Of a DNA stretch of 64,000 nt, positions 52,567 through 60,145 are shown piece after piece. The notes below the pieces were generated by a model. That model was not told where the DNA came from, made no database searches, and saw only the letters and a program-made list of their open reading frames with translations. This stretch comes from Patescibacteria group bacterium UBA6220. GTDB taxonomy: Bacteria > Patescibacteriota > Minisyncoccia > Minisyncoccales > Minisyncoccaceae. The stretch is from positions 70,059 to 134,058 of the forward strand of contig DISC01000006.1 in assembly GCA_002421745.1 (NCBI GenBank). Direction: 5' to 3'. Numbering within the stretch: position 1 is the stretch's first letter; the number at the start of each line of letters is the position of its first letter. Position numbers and translations under genes: made by a program.

Positions 52567-52668
52567 TTTGGCTCCCGTGTACGGTCTGGTGCCCCACATA
52601 GGCAATAACCGTAAGGGTTAATTGAGTTATGTTTCTAGTATACCACACAGGTAACCGGTCGGGTAGCT
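52567..52668 (-). repeat. 102-bp repeat, copy B, at the other edge of the restriction-modification block
   Basis: 93 of 102 bases equal copy A (46616-46717), same length. Minus strand: TGGTATACT extended -10 (52637-52642 is TATACT), ACATA(...)AACCCUUACGGUU(...)UAUGU stem-loop, GGGGCACC...CCGUACACGGGAGCCAAAA, and a terminator 7 bases later (52539-52560), so the whole unit looks like a gene for a ~100-nt RNA. Family unknown. Confidence 0.8.
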
Positions 52669-52770
52669 TTAAGAAAAATGAGACAAATTAGACACCATAA
52701 AAAGGAAATGTCTCGTGTCTCAAAATAATAAGAATGAGGAAAAACATATACACATAAAGCAAAAAGTTAA

Positions 52771-53472
52771 TTAATCTATAATTAATTCTTCCTTTTCAAT
52801 ATCTTTCTTTAATAGATTTATCCCCTTCCAGGCTATTGGATGACATCTTTTTATATGATCTTTTTCTTTGCAAAAGCAAGGCGTATGCCCCTTAATGTAC
52901 GACTTTCTCTGTAATGCATTTTTAATGTACGGCCAAACAGTCTTATCGTGCTTTAATTTTGCTATACACTCCCCAGCTTTCTTGCTGTTATAAAATTTAG
53001 CGTAAGACTCTAGAATACCCACAATGCCATGCGCATATTCATCCCACGGCCATGCGTTTTTGAGAGAAAAAAATTCTTGCCCATATAGAAAAGGAATAAC
53101 TAGTCGTTGGAAAAAATCTACAAACTTAAATCCTGGTTTTAGAAACTCTTCCTCCTCAAGGGGATTACAAAGACACGCCGTTTTGTCGGATTGATTAATA
53201 TGGCGATCGGGTATTGTATCTATGTTTTTCACGCAAAGCGCCGGAAGTTCCGAAAATGACTTATCGATTCTTTCCTTTATAATAATTTCGAATCTGCCAT
53301 TTAGTATCGTGCCTCCAATTGTATTACTCGTTCCGCCTTCAATAATCAAAAATTCGTTAGTCTTATCATTATAGGCGGCTGTAAATTCTAAAGTTCCGGA
53401 AACTACACCGTGGTCTTCTTTCAGTCCCGGATACTTTTGAGCCAACCATTCTTTATCCTGATTAGTCAACAT
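52771..53472 (-). CDS. E2-like (UBC-fold) cysteine-rich protein
   Basis: 233 residues from the ATG at 53470-53472, one base after the upstream stop; a longer reading would overlap the MBL gene by 59 bases. The pattern LPALCVKN (76-83), IPDRHIN (87-93), ACLC (99-102), AWPWDEYAHG (140-149) is that of prokaryotic E2-like domains, in which a His-x-Asn and CL motif carry the active site. A C-terminal CFC...CH (PCFCKEKDHIKRCHP, 198-212) resembles a SEC-C zinc motif. No E1, JAB or ubiquitin-like gene is near. Probably an effector-associated or ligase-like component of the LexA operon. Homology is moderately sure, chemistry is not. Confidence 0.62.
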   Translation of the reverse strand: MLTNQDKEWLAQKYPGLKEDHGVVSGTLEFTAAYNDKTNEFLIIEGGTSNTIGGTILNGRFEIIIKERIDKSFSELPALCVKNIDTIPDRHINQSDKTACLCNPLEEEEFLKPGFKFVDFFQRLVIPFLYGQEFFSLKNAWPWDEYAHGIVGILESYAKFYNSKKAGECIAKLKHDKTVWPYIKNALQRKSYIKGHTPCFCKEKDHIKRCHPIAWKGINLLKKDIEKEELIID

Positions 53473-53473
53473 A

Positions 53474-54511
53474 CTACAATGAACACCAAGGCGATTTGGG
53501 AGAAAAAGGCTTCGGCGAAGAGAACCCCTCATTTCTCAGAGATGACGTCTTAGCTGATTTATCATCCTTATCACCATTATAAATCTTTAAACTGCCACCG
53601 GCGTCGATATCGACAATAATGCTTTTTTCATCTTCTCCTAAATGGTAGGTATTTTCTTTGCTGACGTAATCTTCATATAGCTCCAACGCCTCATCATCCG
53701 GATGGTCATGTGGGCTATCTTCTTGCTTTGGAGCGCTTATTATCAAATAATCTGGCTTTATATTATCCATGTGATCGAGATAAACATCGTCGTCTTCCTT
53801 TTCTTTATCCTTGAAGAAAGAAACTGATCCATGGTGGGACGCGCTCAAAACATCGCTCTTCAAATCATCTTTATAATAATCAGTTATGTGCTCCTTCCAT
53901 GCTGCTTTGTCAGAATCTCCAGTTAGAAGTATGCTTTTGTCTTTATAGATAAATTTAATAACTCCGCATTGTTCGTGTATTCTTTTAGCTCTTTGGTCGG
54001 GTGTTTCGTCATCTATCTCTTCACAGACATATTTCGCTGGCGACAATACTTGAAAATCAATATCGCCGATTTTTCTATCGGTCTTAGATTTCTCCTCTTT
54101 GTCAGTATGTAGAACATTCTTATCATTACTGCCTCTCAAATAAAAAACATTAGAATCGCCGACTTTCTTAATAACCTCATTCAATTCCTTAAATGCGTCC
54201 TCATGCTCTTTTCCTGGTGTGTGTCCAGAATGCCAAACCTCACTAATACAATCTTTGATTTCCTTGACCCCGGCAATGTGGTCTTTGTGGGGGTGGGTAT
54301 TAACAAAAATAATGTCGTCTCTATCTATTTCTTTGAAAATCAAAGGAATATCCTCGATCAATTCGTCATCTTTCTTATAGTTAGAATCGACTAGTAAATA
54401 CCTGTGTGAATCTCCATCGGGAACAATCATCAAGGTAGACTCACCCTGACCAACATACAAGAATATTGTCCTGAAAATTCCCTTATCTGGGAAGAATATA
54501 TCTTTTTCCAT
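53474..54511 (-). CDS. Metallo-beta-lactamase-fold hydrolase (ComEC/Rec2-like)
   Basis: 345 residues. YVGQGESTLMIVPDG (GQGES-type start), FVNTHPHKDHIAGV (HxHxDH), ILLTGDSDKAAW (metal Asp) and LSASHHGSVSF (His) form the active site in ComEC-like order. There is no membrane segment. It lies two bases after the membrane protein gene and one base before the E2-like gene. The family includes nucleases and cyclic-nucleotide hydrolases, so DNA or a signal nucleotide is the likely substrate. Confidence 0.88.
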   Translation of the reverse strand: MEKDIFFPDKGIFRTIFLYVGQGESTLMIVPDGDSHRYLLVDSNYKKDDELIEDIPLIFKEIDRDDIIFVNTHPHKDHIAGVKEIKDCISEVWHSGHTPGKEHEDAFKELNEVIKKVGDSNVFYLRGSNDKNVLHTDKEEKSKTDRKIGDIDFQVLSPAKYVCEEIDDETPDQRAKRIHEQCGVIKFIYKDKSILLTGDSDKAAWKEHITDYYKDDLKSDVLSASHHGSVSFFKDKEKEDDDVYLDHMDNIKPDYLIISAPKQEDSPHDHPDDEALELYEDYVSKENTYHLGEDEKSIIVDIDAGGSLKIYNGDKDDKSAKTSSLRNEGFSSPKPFSPKSPWCSL

Positions 54512-54512
54512 A

Positions 54513-55106
54513 TTATTTGTTAGTTATGTTTAATAAAAAAGTCTGCAAAGTTTTACCTCTCGAATAATTGTAAAACCTTTTTGATCTATTATAAAAAAGC
54601 CAAGTTAAGATAACGGATAAAATAAACAATGAAAGGTAACTAAAAGAAAACCAATGAATAATACTGAGAATTAACATGGAAATAGAATTTAATCCGAACA
54701 CTATCATCCACCCCCTATACAGACTGTAGTAAGCGTTGAAAGACTGAACCTGACCGGTAATGTCTTTCGCAGAAGAAGACATATAACACAGAGAGTAAAC
54801 TTCTCCCCAGGTCTGTTTTGTCACATTAAAATAAGCACTAGCTCTCTCGAGAATCTCTTTTTCCGAATCGGAAAAATTAACTTTATTCTCTTTTACAAAA
54901 ATATTTGAAATAGCTTGCAAAACATGACCAAATAAGTAGGCAACGATAACCCACAATAAAGAATTATCTAGATTGAAAAAGGGAATTATGTAAATTACTC
55001 CGAATAAATAGAAGCTTAAAGATAAAACCATTAAACCAACGCTTCCAACCATTAGATATCCTATCTGGTCATAAATATTAAATTTTGAAAAAATTGTATT
55101 ATCCAT
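54513..55106 (-). CDS. Four-helix membrane protein of the LexA operon
   Basis: 197 residues. Helices at about 15-37, 45-65, 130-150 and 153-173 flank a soluble loop (about 68-128: ENKVNFSDSEKEILERASAYFN). Ends basic (RGKTLQTFLLNITNK). No family recognised. In a defence-like operon this type is often the membrane-damaging effector, but that is only analogy. It starts two bases after the DUF2188 gene. Confidence 0.6.
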   Translation of the reverse strand: MDNTIFSKFNIYDQIGYLMVGSVGLMVLSLSFYLFGVIYIIPFFNLDNSLLWVIVAYLFGHVLQAISNIFVKENKVNFSDSEKEILERASAYFNVTKQTWGEVYSLCYMSSSAKDITGQVQSFNAYYSLYRGWMIVFGLNSISMLILSIIHWFSFSYLSLFILSVILTWLFYNRSKRFYNYSRGKTLQTFLLNITNK

Positions 55107-55108
55107 AA

Positions 55109-55348
55109 TTAGTATTTTGTATCTTTAACTGATTTTGGATCATTGCCAGGTTTAACAGTGTCACTATCTCTAATCGGACCATCGGGCCTATGAATTCTTA
55201 CCTCTCCGCCACCGCTATTAGCAGACATTTCTTTTGCTGCTTTTTCTGCTTCCGCTTGGGTATTATAATACCCAGCAACGCGCTCTGCCCCCTCCTTCTT
55301 TGCGAACCAATCGCCTTCTTTATTTTTCATAACGTGATAATTTGCCAT
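55109..55348 (-). CDS. DUF2188 family protein
   Basis: 79 residues. HVMKNKEGDWFAKKEGAERV, TQAEAEKAAKEMS and GEVRIHRPDGPIRDSDT match DUF2188, a small beta-alpha domain often tied to stress or mobile genes. It lies six bases after LexA. Confidence 0.9.
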   Translation of the reverse strand: MANYHVMKNKEGDWFAKKEGAERVAGYYNTQAEAEKAAKEMSANSGGGEVRIHRPDGPIRDSDTVKPGNDPKSVKDTKY

Positions 55349-55354
55349 ATGTTT

Positions 55355-55984
55355 TTACTTTAATTTATTTTTAATAATATCTTTGACTATTCCACAAAAT
55401 ATTACCTCATCTTGCCCCATTAAATAAATGGGCTTGTGGATTGGATTCGAGGAGCTTGGATCTAAATAATAAAGCCCCTCGCTTGTCCGCCTAAAATACT
55501 TAACGGTCGCTTCGCTGCCAATTAGAACTACGGCCTTTTCTCCGATATTAGGCATGGAATTCTGTTTTTTAATTAATAGTAAATCTGAATCATTTATGCC
55601 GGCTTTATCCATGCTATCTCCTCTAGCTCTCAAAAAGAAATAGTCCTGCGTACCACCAGTTAAATTACCGGCCATATACGGTATATATCCCTGAATATCT
55701 TCAACCGCTATATTAGGACTTCCGCAAGCAACCTCCCCAATTAAGGGAATACTAAATATCTTCCTAGCAACATCTTTGAAAAATGCTGATAACTTCAATC
55801 CTGCTCCTTTTTCTTGTGAAAGGTACCCTTTCTTTTTTAAGGCATTAACATGGACCTGGATAGAGCTGGTGGTCTTATATCCCAAACGTTCCCTGACTTC
55901 CTCATAAGTTGGTATTTTGCTCGTTTTAGCGTATATATCCTTAATAACGTTCAAAACTTCCTTTTGTTTACTTGTAATATCCAT
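55355..55984 (-). CDS. LexA-like repressor with self-cleaving S24 domain
   Basis: 209 residues. N-terminal winged helix (about 1-65: SKQKEVLNVIKDIYAKTSKIPTYEEVRERLGYKTTSSIQVHV). Cleavage region GEVACGSP (about 85-92), with the A-C-G bond in place of the usual Ala-Gly. The catalytic pair is Ser in RGDSMDKAGI and Lys in ATVKYF. RecA-triggered self-cleavage would turn on the four genes downstream and perhaps the divergent phage-like genes. Length and motifs are complete. Confidence 0.93.
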   Translation of the reverse strand: MDITSKQKEVLNVIKDIYAKTSKIPTYEEVRERLGYKTTSSIQVHVNALKKKGYLSQEKGAGLKLSAFFKDVARKIFSIPLIGEVACGSPNIAVEDIQGYIPYMAGNLTGGTQDYFFLRARGDSMDKAGINDSDLLLIKKQNSMPNIGEKAVVLIGSEATVKYFRRTSEGLYYLDPSSSNPIHKPIYLMGQDEVIFCGIVKDIIKNKLK

Positions 55985-56023
55985 GGTTTTTTGATATGAT
56001 ATGTATAATCTTTACTTTATTAG

Positions 56024-56052
56024 AGTATACACGAAAACTTATTATCCGTCAA
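56024..56052 (-). promoter_or_regulatory. Promoter of the LexA operon
   Basis: TTGACG (56047-56052) and TATACT (56024-56029), spacing 17, minus strand. AT-rich repeats TATGATATG and ATTATACATATCATATC lie downstream (55991-56012), where LexA could autorepress. The divergent gene at 56071 starts 19 bases beyond the -35, so one operator could serve both directions. Confidence 0.75.
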
Positions 56053-56070
56053 GCCCTAAATTGACTTCAT

Positions 56071-56895
56071 ATGAAAAAGACGAGAACAATCTACGATTCG
56101 GACTATTATAGAATGCAGCTTTTAATCCAAAGCCATGATTTTGTGAATAGAACAGAAAAGATGATGAATAATTTTAAAAAAATTGGATATCCCCTGCCAC
56201 GAGGAGGTTTTAATACTTATAAGGAGTATCTGGATTGGAACGAAAAATACTTTTTAAAAAGGCAAGAAATTGCAAATAGTAAAGAATTAAGTGATAAAAT
56301 TGAAAAAATAAAAAATGGCGAAGAGACGGTGGGCCCAGAAAAGTATTACCAAATAGAAGCATTGAGGAAAAAACACATTCCGCCACTAATCGAAGAATAT
56401 ATTAGCGACATTTTAAATAATGCCGGCATCAATAGAAAAAGTAAAAAATACGAATCTTATCAAAGGTTTTTAATATTTAATATATTTTTAAATAAGGAGA
56501 AATTTAGCAACCCTCCTTTGATTATTAAGAGGATTAGAAACAAAGATACTGATACGCTGGACCTCTTTATTCAAATACTCCCATATACCAGGAAAGAAGA
56601 TATAGTTAATGCATGGCCATTTATCAAGCAACACCAAAAATTACTGTCTGAATATAAAGAAAGAATTAAAGAATATAAAAAATTCCAAAGAGATCTAGAC
56701 ATTTATAACATCTATCAGAAGTTTAAAAACGAGCCCCGGATAGCCTTACAAAATTCGGCAGACAACAGGATAGATAGCAGGACATGGAATAAAATAAAGG
56801 ATAAATACGGAGATTTAAGCTGGGAGAATATAAGAAAAATCGTTAGCAATATAGAAAACCTCATAAAAAATGTGACTGATAGAGAGTCTTACTAA
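56071..56895 (+). CDS. Unknown basic soluble protein at the start of the phage-like module
   Basis: 274 residues, highly charged and helical, no signal or membrane segment. Features: MNNFKKIGYPLPRGGFNTYKEYLDWNEKYF, LRKKHIPPLIEEYISDIL, RNKDTDTLDLFIQILPYTRKEDI, and a final ENIRKIVSNIENLIKN. No recognised family. It diverges from LexA and has its own terminator (56925-56951), so its transcription may be LexA-dependent. Confidence 0.65.
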   Translation: MKKTRTIYDSDYYRMQLLIQSHDFVNRTEKMMNNFKKIGYPLPRGGFNTYKEYLDWNEKYFLKRQEIANSKELSDKIEKIKNGEETVGPEKYYQIEALRKKHIPPLIEEYISDILNNAGINRKSKKYESYQRFLIFNIFLNKEKFSNPPLIIKRIRNKDTDTLDLFIQILPYTRKEDIVNAWPFIKQHQKLLSEYKERIKEYKKFQRDLDIYNIYQKFKNEPRIALQNSADNRIDSRTWNKIKDKYGDLSWENIRKIVSNIENLIKNVTDRESY

Positions 56896-56924
56896 AATAC
56901 GCGAAGATATTTTAAAGGCATTAT

Positions 56925-56951
56925 AAACTGTAAATATAATAATTACAGTTT
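56925..56951 (+). terminator. Terminator between the unknown gene and the ParB-methyltransferase
   Basis: AAACTGTAA (56925-56933) pairs with TTACAGTTT (56943-56951), followed by TTATTTTAA. AT-rich, so perhaps weak. Confidence 0.55.
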
Positions 56952-56964
56952 TTATTTTAATAAC

Positions 56965-58299
56965 ATGAAACAAAATATAAAAATAGTAAAAGTTTCTATT
57001 GATAAGCTTCGCGCGTCTTCATATAATCCTCGCAGGCTTACCACAGAGCAAGAAAAACATCTAACTGAAAGCATTGTTCGCTTCGGATTGGTAGACCCAA
57101 TTATAGTCAATAAACATCCAGGCCGAGAATTTATTGTGATCGGAGGGCATATGCGCCTAAGAATAGCTAAAAAGCTCGGCTACAAGGAAGCCCCTGTCGT
57201 TTTCCTAGATTTAATAGAAAGCAAAGAGCGAGAACTAAATATCAGATTAAATTCTAATTTGGGAGAGTTTGATTTTAATCTTCTTAAGAATTTTGGAGAA
57301 GAATTTTTAGCTGATATTGGTTTCTCAAGCGAATCACTTGATCAGATATTTGAAATAGAAAACACACCAGAGGAATTTAATCTTGAAAAAGAATTAAAGA
57401 AGCTTGATATCAAAAATATAGAAGTCAGAAAAGGAGACGTTTATCAGCTTGGCGACTCAAAATTAAAATGTGGCGATTCAACTATCGAAGAAGATATCAT
57501 AGATTTAATGGGTGGCGAGAAAGCAAATATGTGTTTTACTGATCCGCCTTATATATTAGATTATCTCCACGGCAAGAGCAGGAATGGCAAAGCAACCGAA
57601 GGATTCGGTTTAAAGAAAAATAGAAAATATCTTGAAACTGACTTTATTCCAGATAATTTCTCTGATTTATGGATGGCAAATATTGCCAAAGTGCAAAAGC
57701 CTGATTTCTCTATTATTATATTCGAACATCCTAAAAATCTTCGAACCATATGGAATGCTCTTGAAAAACATTGGAGATATAGAAATACCATAACATGGCA
57801 TGTTCCTAATAGAGTTCAAGGATTTTCAGCTAAGTATAAATTTTTTAATAAGGCGGATATAGCGCTGGTCGGAAGCTCTGGCAACATAAAATTAAACATA
57901 GCCCCAGAACCAAACGAATTATTCCAGAATGAATACGAAAATGCAATTTATGCCACATCCGGCAAGCCACATTGGGAAGGTTACGAAAAAGGGAAGAAGA
58001 TGTGCCCTACCGATTTTATAGAGCATATCGCTGCTGATGAAAAATCTTCGGGGCAAGGCATTATTTTCGGAACAAAACCCCTCGAGCTTCTTATCCCTTA
58101 TATCAAAGTACTAACTAAGCGAAATGACTTAATCATTGAGCCATTTGGCGGATCGGGGTCGACACTAATAGCGGCCACTAAAATGAAGCGCCGTTGTTAC
58201 ATTATGGAGAAATCGCCAGTCTACGCTGAAGTCATCATGAAGCGATGGGAGAAATTAACAGGATTAAATAGAAAAAAGCATGAAAAACGACAAAAATAA
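56965..58299 (+). CDS. ParB-domain and DNA methyltransferase fusion
   Basis: 444 residues. N-terminal ParB/Srx domain (about 5-95: VSIDKLRASSYNPRRLTTEQEKHL, VNKHPGREFIVIGGHMRLRIAKKLGY), then an N6/N4-methyltransferase (about 150-440) with catalytic DPPY (MCFTDPPYILDYLHGK) and the SAM site EPFGGSGSTLIAATKMKRR near the C-terminus, so motif order is that of the beta group. Fusions like this are typical of phages and protect or mark packaged DNA. It overlaps the terminase small subunit gene by 20 bases. Confidence 0.92.
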   Translation: MKQNIKIVKVSIDKLRASSYNPRRLTTEQEKHLTESIVRFGLVDPIIVNKHPGREFIVIGGHMRLRIAKKLGYKEAPVVFLDLIESKERELNIRLNSNLGEFDFNLLKNFGEEFLADIGFSSESLDQIFEIENTPEEFNLEKELKKLDIKNIEVRKGDVYQLGDSKLKCGDSTIEEDIIDLMGGEKANMCFTDPPYILDYLHGKSRNGKATEGFGLKKNRKYLETDFIPDNFSDLWMANIAKVQKPDFSIIIFEHPKNLRTIWNALEKHWRYRNTITWHVPNRVQGFSAKYKFFNKADIALVGSSGNIKLNIAPEPNELFQNEYENAIYATSGKPHWEGYEKGKKMCPTDFIEHIAADEKSSGQGIIFGTKPLELLIPYIKVLTKRNDLIIEPFGGSGSTLIAATKMKRRCYIMEKSPVYAEVIMKRWEKLTGLNRKKHEKRQK

Positions 58300-58699
58300 A
58301 CAATCTCTTTTAAATCAATTAAAGGAAACTCCGATTATTAATTTTGCTTGCAAGAAAACAGGAATCGGGCGAGCAACATATTACCATTGGCGCGAAGATA
58401 AAGAATTCGCAAAAATTGCCGATGAAGCAATAATAGAAGGAGAAGCTTTTATTACTGACATGAGCGAATCTCAATTAATTTCTATGATTCGCGATCGTAA
58501 CTTTCAAGCCATTCAGCTCTGGCTTAGACATCATCATGCTAAATATAGCCAAAAGATAGAAATAACGGCTAACGTTTCTCAACAAGATGAATTAACCCCA
58601 GAACAAGAATCAGTAGTTCGAGAAGCTCTACGCCTAGCATCATTAATTCCTAGCGATAAAACAGACGATAATGACCCAAACAAACTACCAACAAATTAG
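58280..58699 (+). CDS. terS: Phage terminase small subunit
   Basis: 139 residues. N-terminal helix-turn-helix of the phBC6A51 type: IINFACKKTGIGRATYYHWREDKEFAKIADEAI, where the recognition helix binds the packaging site. An oligomerisation segment follows, SQLISMIRDRNFQAIQLWLRHHHAKY. Sits directly ahead of the large subunit, which overlaps by 29 bases. Confidence 0.85.
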   Translation: MKNDKNKQSLLNQLKETPIINFACKKTGIGRATYYHWREDKEFAKIADEAIIEGEAFITDMSESQLISMIRDRNFQAIQLWLRHHHAKYSQKIEITANVSQQDELTPEQESVVREALRLASLIPSDKTDDNDPNKLPTN

Positions 58700-60140
58700 T
58701 AAAGGATACGATTGCAATCACCTGCCGAAAGAATTAGTCGATCGGATGATCAAAGATCGCAAAGTTAGGGTTGCCGTTTGCAAGCAAAGCTTCTTCATAT
58801 TTTTTCATTTCTATTTCGCACATTATGTAACCTATGAAACAGCTTCGTTCCATCGCGAGATATTTCATCTTATAGAAAACAATAATGAAAATCTTTTTGT
58901 AATTGCTTTTCGAGGATCGGGAAAATCAACAATTCTTACAACCGCCTACCCTATCTGGGCAATACTAGGCAATCAGCAAAAAAAGTTTGTGCTTATTCTT
59001 TGTCAGACACGAAGCCAAGCAAAGCAACACATGATGAACTTAAGGCGAGAACTTGAAGATAACGAACTTCTTAAAGATGACCTTGGGCCCTTTCAAGAGG
59101 AAAACGATGAGTGGGGATCTTCATCTCTTGTTTTTTCAAAATTAAACGTACGTATTACCACCGCTTCTACAGAACAAAGTATTAGGGGGTTAAGGCATAA
59201 TCAATACCGTCCAGACCTCATAATTGGCGACGATGTTGAGGACATTGCCTCCACCAAAACAAAAGATAGTAGGCAGAAAACGTACCAATGGCTTACAGGA
59301 GAAGTGATTCCTGCTGGGGATAAAAATACCAGACTTACTATAGTCGGAAACCTTCTCCATGAAGACTCTCTTCTTATGCATTTAAAACAAGATGTAAATG
59401 ATGGCAAAATCAATGGCTTGTTTAAGGCATATCCACTACTTGATGAAACTGGCGCAATTGCGTGGCCTGGAAAATATCCAACAGAAAACGATATCGAGAA
59501 TGAGAAGAAAAGAGCTGGAAATGAAATTGCGTGGCAAAGAGAATATCTCCTTAGAATTGTTTCAGATGCGGGAAGAGTTGTCCATCCGGAATGGATTCAT
59601 TATTATGACCCTGAAAAAGATATACCCAGCGACGAATATTTTTCAGAAACCTACATTGGCGTTGATTTAGCCATATCAGAAAAAGATAGCGCAGATCGCA
59701 CCGCTATGGTTGTAATTAAAATTTATCAGACAGGAGACAAATGTATCGCCTATGTTTTACCTTTCCCCTTTAACAAAAATGTAGGTTTTCCAGATCAAGT
59801 AAGGCAAATTAAAAATCTAATAAAAACTTACCGATACTCTAAAATATTTGTCGAAAAGGTCGCCTATCAAGAGTCAATTATCCAGCACTGCCAAAGCTTA
59901 GGAATCGAAGTTGAAGGAATTCCTCCGCGCGGAGAGAAGCGCGAGAGGATTGCACTCACTACTGCAGCGATAAAAGCTGGAATCATTAGGTTTCCCCGAA
60001 AAGGAGCCGAAGAACTTATTACTCAGCTTACTGATTTCGGCGTGGAAAGATACGATGATCTCGCGGACGCTTTTTCTCTTGTAGTAAACCAATTTATCAT
60101 ATATTCCAATGAGCCCACCCCTAGCGCTGAATGGCTCTAA
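58671..60140 (+). CDS. terL: Phage terminase large subunit
   Basis: 489 residues. N-terminal ATPase with Walker A FRGSGKST (about 79-86), Walker B DLIIGDDVED, and coupling motif VGNLLHED. C-terminal RNase H-like nuclease with TYIGVDLAISEKDSADRT (first acid) and a final DDLADAFSLVV. Motor for filling procapsids with DNA. All motifs look intact, yet no portal, protease or capsid gene follows: the next gene is on the other strand. Confidence 0.94.
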   Translation: MTQTNYQQISKGYDCNHLPKELVDRMIKDRKVRVAVCKQSFFIFFHFYFAHYVTYETASFHREIFHLIENNNENLFVIAFRGSGKSTILTTAYPIWAILGNQQKKFVLILCQTRSQAKQHMMNLRRELEDNELLKDDLGPFQEENDEWGSSSLVFSKLNVRITTASTEQSIRGLRHNQYRPDLIIGDDVEDIASTKTKDSRQKTYQWLTGEVIPAGDKNTRLTIVGNLLHEDSLLMHLKQDVNDGKINGLFKAYPLLDETGAIAWPGKYPTENDIENEKKRAGNEIAWQREYLLRIVSDAGRVVHPEWIHYYDPEKDIPSDEYFSETYIGVDLAISEKDSADRTAMVVIKIYQTGDKCIAYVLPFPFNKNVGFPDQVRQIKNLIKTYRYSKIFVEKVAYQESIIQHCQSLGIEVEGIPPRGEKRERIALTTAAIKAGIIRFPRKGAEELITQLTDFGVERYDDLADAFSLVVNQFIIYSNEPTPSAEWL

Positions 60141-60145
60141 CTTTA

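Noticed and set aside
52316..52605. Two overlapping minus-strand open frames across the structured element
   Set aside because: They run through hairpins and terminators and look like Arg/Gly/Ser-rich chance translations of GC-rich RNA genes.
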